A DNA stretch of 14,865 nt, from assembly GCF_000003605.2 (NCBI RefSeq), contig NW_003130564.1, positions 1-14,865 of the forward strand. Direction: 5' to 3'. The number at the start of each line of letters is the position of its first letter. Within the stretch, counting starts at the first letter, position 1. The position numbers and the translations under genes are program-made. This stretch comes from Saccoglossus kowalevskii (lineage: Eukaryota; Hemichordata; Enteropneusta; Harrimaniidae). The notes under the pieces are model-generated. The model saw only the letters and a list, made by a program, of their open reading frames with translations. It did not search any database and was not told the origin of the DNA. Positions 12,951 to 14,865 of the stretch are shown here, one piece after another.

Positions 12951-13869
12951 CTGTCGTCATTACTACACTACTGACATAGCTGTCGTCATTACTACACTAC
13001 TGACGTAGCTCTCGTCATTACTACACTACTGACACAGCTGTCGTCATTACTACACTACTGGCATAGCTGTTGTCATTACTACACCACTGACATAGCTGTC
13101 GTCATTACTATACCACTGGCATAGCTGTCGTCATTACTACACTACTGACATAGCTGTCGTCACTACTACACCACTGACATAGCTGTCGTCACTACTACAC
13201 TACTGGCATATCTGTCGTCATTACTACACTACTGACATAGCTGTCGTCACTACTACACCACTGACATAGCTGTCGTCACTACTATACTGGCATATCTGTC
13301 GTCATTACTACACTACTGACATAGCTGTCGTCATTACTACACTACTGACGTAGCTGTCGTCATTACTTCACTACTGACATAGCTGTCGTCATTACTACAC
13401 TACTGACATAGCTGTCGTCATTACCACACTACTGACATAGCTGTCGTCATTACTACACTACTGGCATGGCTGTCGTCATTACTACACTACTGACATAGCT
13501 GTTGTCATTACTACACTACTGACATAGCTGTCGTCATTACTACACTACTCGCATAGCTGTTGTCATTAGTACACTACTGAAATAGCTGTTGTCATTACTA
13601 CACTATTAGCATAGCTTTTGTCATTACTACACTACTAGCATAGCTTTTGTAATTACTACACTACTGACATGGCTGTCGTCATTACTACACCACTGGCATA
13701 GCTGTCGTCATTACTACACCACTGACATAACTGTCGTCATTACTACACTACTGGCATAGCTGTCGTCATTACTACACTACTCGCATAGCTGTTGTCATTA
13801 GTACACTACTGAAATAGGTGTTGTCATTACTACACTATTAGCATAGCTTTTGTCATTACTACACCACTG

Positions 13870-13973
13870 ACATAGCTGTCGTTATTACTACACCATTGGC
13901 ATAGCTGTCGTCATTACTACTCCACTGACATAGCTGTCGTCATAACTACTCTACTGACATAGCTCTCGTCATT
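13870..13973. repeat. Last satellite module, cut at the array edge
   Basis: The final four monomers (GTTATTAC, CATTGGC, ACTCCACT with CATAACTACTC, and CTCTCGTC variants) form a module also seen near 1915-2160, 6235-6340, 7365-7470 and 11385-11480. In the internal copies that contain the CTCTCGTC unit, it continues CATTACTACACT. Here the match ends after CATT at 13973 and unrelated sequence begins. The edge is therefore a clean break inside a monomer, not a gradual decay. Confidence 0.8.
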
Positions 13974-13977
13974 GTGT

Positions 13978-13988
13978 AATTTTGTATT
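13978..13988 (+). repeat. Direct repeat AATTTTGTATT, copy 1
   Basis: An 11-bp motif four bases inside the unique flank, repeated exactly at 14089-14099. A looser version (AATTGTCTTGTTGTATT) starts at 14043. Repeats close to an element end are often recombinase or transposase binding sites, but the motif is AT-rich and could be chance. Confidence 0.5.
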
Positions 13989-14031
13989 TCAAAATGGTTA
14001 ATTATTCCCGTGAATTTTATTATTTGCACTG

Positions 14032-14043
14032 CGCGCATGCGCA
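14032..14043 (+). promoter_or_regulatory. NRF-1-like site 1 (CGCGCATGCGCA)
   Basis: A full match to the animal NRF-1 consensus YGCGCAYGCGCR, centred on the 10-bp perfect palindrome GCGCATGCGC (14033-14042). NRF-1 acts as a dimer at GC-rich promoters. This is a sequence match only. Confidence 0.45.
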
Positions 14044-14060
14044 ATTGTCTTGTTGTATTT

Positions 14061-14068
14061 ATGCAAAT
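14061..14068 (+). promoter_or_regulatory. Octamer motif ATGCAAAT
   Basis: An exact match to the POU/Oct octamer, lying between the two NRF-1-like sites. Eight bases in AT-rich DNA is weak evidence alone; the position between two other motifs is the only added support. Confidence 0.25.
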
Positions 14069-14077
14069 TGTTTGTTT

Positions 14078-14089
14078 CACGCATGCGCA
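14078..14089 (+). promoter_or_regulatory. NRF-1-like site 2 (CACGCATGCGCA)
   Basis: One mismatch (A at the second base) to YGCGCAYGCGCR. The core CGCATGCGCAATT (14080-14092) is identical over 13 bp to 14034-14046, giving a 46-bp direct repeat period. It is followed directly by the second AATTTTGTATT repeat. Confidence 0.4.
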
Positions 14090-14099
14090 ATTTTGTATT
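14089..14099 (+). repeat. Direct repeat AATTTTGTATT, copy 2
   Basis: Exact second copy of 13978-13988, 111 bp downstream, abutting NRF-1-like site 2. Confidence 0.5.
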
Positions 14100-14104
14100 G
14101 TTAG

Positions 14105-14227
14105 TTAGTTGCGTCCTTTGTTGCTTTCAAGTCAACTGTGAACTTTTCTATTTCTCTTGTGTCTTTGGACATTCAAGCCAAGCGATCCTTGCAGTCTGCA
14201 TTTTCAACTGGTTATCTTCGTAACATT
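14105..14227 (+). other. Open 5' extension of the recombinase frame without ATG
   Basis: The frame of the recombinase is open from just after a TAG at 14102-14104 to its first ATG at 14228, with no in-frame ATG between. The last part (about 14171-14227) translates to IQAKRSLQSAFSTGYLRNI, which looks like the start of the core-binding helix that continues after the ATG (SQWRAFLLFC). The real protein therefore probably begins further upstream, in another exon or at a non-ATG start, and the ATG at 14228 may be internal. This rests on my reading of family similarity, not an alignment. Confidence 0.5.
14143..14177 (+). other. Candidate 3' splice site (acceptor)
   Basis: A pyrimidine-rich stretch (CTTTTCTATTTCTCTTGTGT) is followed by ACATTCAAG, with the AG at 14176-14177. 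Splicing here would start an exon at 14178 and enter the recombinase frame after the first base of a codon. A second possible AG (TTGCAG) ends at 14194. It would supply the N-terminal coding sequence missing upstream of 14228. Untested. Confidence 0.3.
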
Positions 14228-14865
14228 ATGTCACAGTGGCGAGCTTTTCTCCTGTTTTGTCGATTCTTCGTGGTGATACCTCTCCCAGCAGCTCCTCAGA
14301 CACTTATTCGGTATACGCAGTTTCTCTCTCGCTCATTCACATCGACCGCTTCTATTCGCAATTATCTCAACGGTGTTCGTCTATTGCATCTGTTTATGGG
14401 CTTGGAACCCCCATCACTCAGCAACTTTGAATTGAAGCTAGTGCTGCGCGGGATTCAACGTTTGTCCCCACATCTGGTTCGGCGGAAGCTGCCAATCACC
14501 CCAGAAATCTTACTACGTATTCACAGTCTGCTTGATCTTCGTCGCCCGCTTCACGTTACGCTTTGGGCAGCATTCCTGCTGTGCTTTTTCACTTTCTTTA
14601 GGAAGTCTAATATGGTTCCACGCTCTGCATCAGACTTTAATGCCAGCATGCATCTCACTCGTGGGAAAATTCGTCTCAATGACATTGGTCTTGTGGTCAG
14701 GGTCACCTGGTCCAAAACTATCCAGTTTGGCGATAAGGTGTTGCACGTGCCTGTGCTGGCAATCTCTGGCTCTTCGCTGTGCCCAGTGGCAGCATATAAA
14801 CGCATGGTCTTGATGATGCCTGCTCCACGCGATGCACCTGCTTTCCTCATTCCGACTACGCCTGG
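14228..14865 (+). CDS. Tyrosine recombinase of a Crypton- or DIRS/Ngaro-like mobile element, partial
   Basis: Cuts and rejoins DNA through a 3'-phosphotyrosine intermediate to integrate or excise its element; it would act in the nucleus. The first in-frame ATG (A at -3) gives 212 residues plus two bases, running off the right edge. Residues 1-87 resemble the helical core-binding domain: SQWRAFLLFC at 2-11, SIRNYLNGVRLLHLF at 42-56, FELKLVLRGIQRL at 67-79. The catalytic domain begins at PITPEIL (89-95). R125 in FFRKSNMVP (123-131) fits the box I catalytic Arg. K163 in WSKTIQFG (161-168) fits the beta-hairpin Lys. LCPVAAY (184-190) is typical of metazoan mobile-element recombinases. Box II H-x-x-R, the second His/Trp and the Tyr lie outside the window. 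The frame has no stop or frameshift over 253 codons from 14105, so the copy may be young. Family is confident; Crypton versus DIRS/Ngaro is not, since no reverse transcriptase is in view. Confidence 0.85.
   Translation, partial: MSQWRAFLLFCRFFVVIPLPAAPQTLIRYTQFLSRSFTSTASIRNYLNGVRLLHLFMGLEPPSLSNFELKLVLRGIQRLSPHLVRRKLPITPEILLRIHSLLDLRRPLHVTLWAAFLLCFFTFFRKSNMVPRSASDFNASMHLTRGKIRLNDIGLVVRVTWSKTIQFGDKVLHVPVLAISGSSLCPVAAYKRMVLMMPAPRDAPAFLIPTTP

Larger units (their letters stand above)
1..13973. repeat. 29-bp tandem satellite array, about 480 head-to-tail copies
   Basis: Directly visible: a 29-bp unit repeats without interruption from the first base to 13973. A canonical copy is 379-407; it starts GACATAGCTGTC, continues GTCATTAC, and ends TACACTACT. 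All copies share one orientation. The canonical unit has 8 A, 8 C, 4 G and 9 T (41% GC, C twice G on this strand), one AluI site (AGCT) and one CpG at monomer positions 12-13. Copies differ at a few hot positions: the first three bases (GAC, GGC, CGC, GAA, AGC), the CpG (CG or TG), and the CACTACT tail (CACCACT, CACTATT). A minority are 24, 27-28, 30 or 34 bp long. There is no lasting reading frame: 29 is coprime to 3 and each unit has TAG and TGA. I do not recognise the family. The left end of the array lies outside the window. Function (centromeric, heterochromatic or none) cannot be told from sequence. Confidence 0.98.
13974..14227 (+). promoter_or_regulatory. Unique AT-rich flank, candidate 5' region of the mobile element
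   Basis: 254 bp between the satellite edge and the first ATG of the recombinase frame. It shares nothing with the 29-bp unit. It is T-rich (runs such as TGTATT and TTGTTTGT) with two GC-rich palindromic islands at 14032-14043 and 14078-14089. I see no convincing TATA box. The location and motifs suit a CpG-type promoter or the terminal region of a mobile element. That is inference, since no transcript evidence is available. Confidence 0.4.

Noticed and set aside
1-13973. CRISPR array
   Set aside because: There are no spacers: the 29-bp units abut directly, and variation is point-like and shared between blocks. The context is eukaryotic.
1-13973. Protein-coding tandem repeat
   Set aside because: 29 is not a multiple of 3, and TAG/TGA on the plus strand and TAG, TAA and TGA on the minus strand close every frame within about three units.
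1-13973. Telomeric repeat
   Set aside because: The unit is 29 bp with no G-rich telomere-like core, and it is followed by unique sequence and a gene.
1-13973. Array as an assembly artefact
   Set aside because: Blocks carry private point changes and indels at different offsets, so it is not one read pile copied over. Copy number may still be misassembled, especially for the identical blocks.
14016-14021. Minus-strand AATAAA polyadenylation signal
   Set aside because: A lone hexamer in AT-rich sequence; no minus-strand gene in the window would use it.
13974-14227. TATA box or core promoter element
   Set aside because: AT-rich stretches such as TTTTATTATT near 14015 do not make a convincing TATA box at a sensible distance from a known start.
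14236-14430. 64-residue plus-strand frame starting at 14236
   Set aside because: It overlaps the recombinase in another frame, is serine-rich without domain features, and the recombinase reading shows the known motifs.
14532-14813. 93-residue plus-strand frame
   Set aside because: Out-of-frame shadow of the catalytic domain; no recognisable motif, and its ATG-like start has no support.
14551-14850. 99-residue minus-strand frame
   Set aside because: Antisense to the recombinase catalytic domain; no family features and fully explained by the coding strand.
13974-14865. Reverse transcriptase or other retroelement gene
   Set aside because: Only recombinase-like sequence is visible; no RT or RNase H motif appears, so DIRS/Ngaro cannot be preferred over Crypton.

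Overview
The window suggests a eukaryotic genome, most likely an invertebrate animal. The evidence is a very long satellite array followed by an animal-type mobile-element tyrosine recombinase, with promoter-like motifs of animal type between them. Nothing looks bacterial: there are no operons, tRNAs, rRNAs or Shine-Dalgarno-led genes. The species cannot be read from the sequence.

Positions 1-13973 (94% of the window) are one uninterrupted, head-to-tail tandem array with a 29-bp unit, about 480 copies, already running at the left edge. A canonical monomer is 379-407. The array is non-coding: 29 is not a multiple of 3, and every unit carries stop triplets. It is not uniform. Monomer variants recur in fixed order and build nested higher-order blocks of about 0.2 to 1 kb, duplicated kilobases apart. 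The clearest are block alpha (1-1059, 2670-3480, 4254-5292, 12219-12950), block epsilon (1151-2007 and 10613-11469) and block delta (5641-6378 and 6771-7508). A central stretch (about 7740-9730) is a different subfamily, with its own diagnostic variants and lacking the variants common elsewhere.

The array stops abruptly at 13973, in the middle of a monomer and shortly into a recognisable higher-order module. Positions 13974-14227 are unique AT-rich sequence with two NRF-1-like palindromic sites 46 bp apart, an octamer ATGCAAAT between them, and short direct repeats.

From 14105 an open frame on the plus strand runs off the right edge without a stop. From 14228 (first ATG) it reads as the core-binding domain and the first half of the catalytic domain of a tyrosine recombinase of the kind carried by Crypton and DIRS/Ngaro elements. 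The catalytic box I Arg and the beta-hairpin Lys are visible; box II and the nucleophilic Tyr lie beyond the window. The simplest reading is that a recombinase-bearing mobile element sits in, or bounds, a large satellite array.
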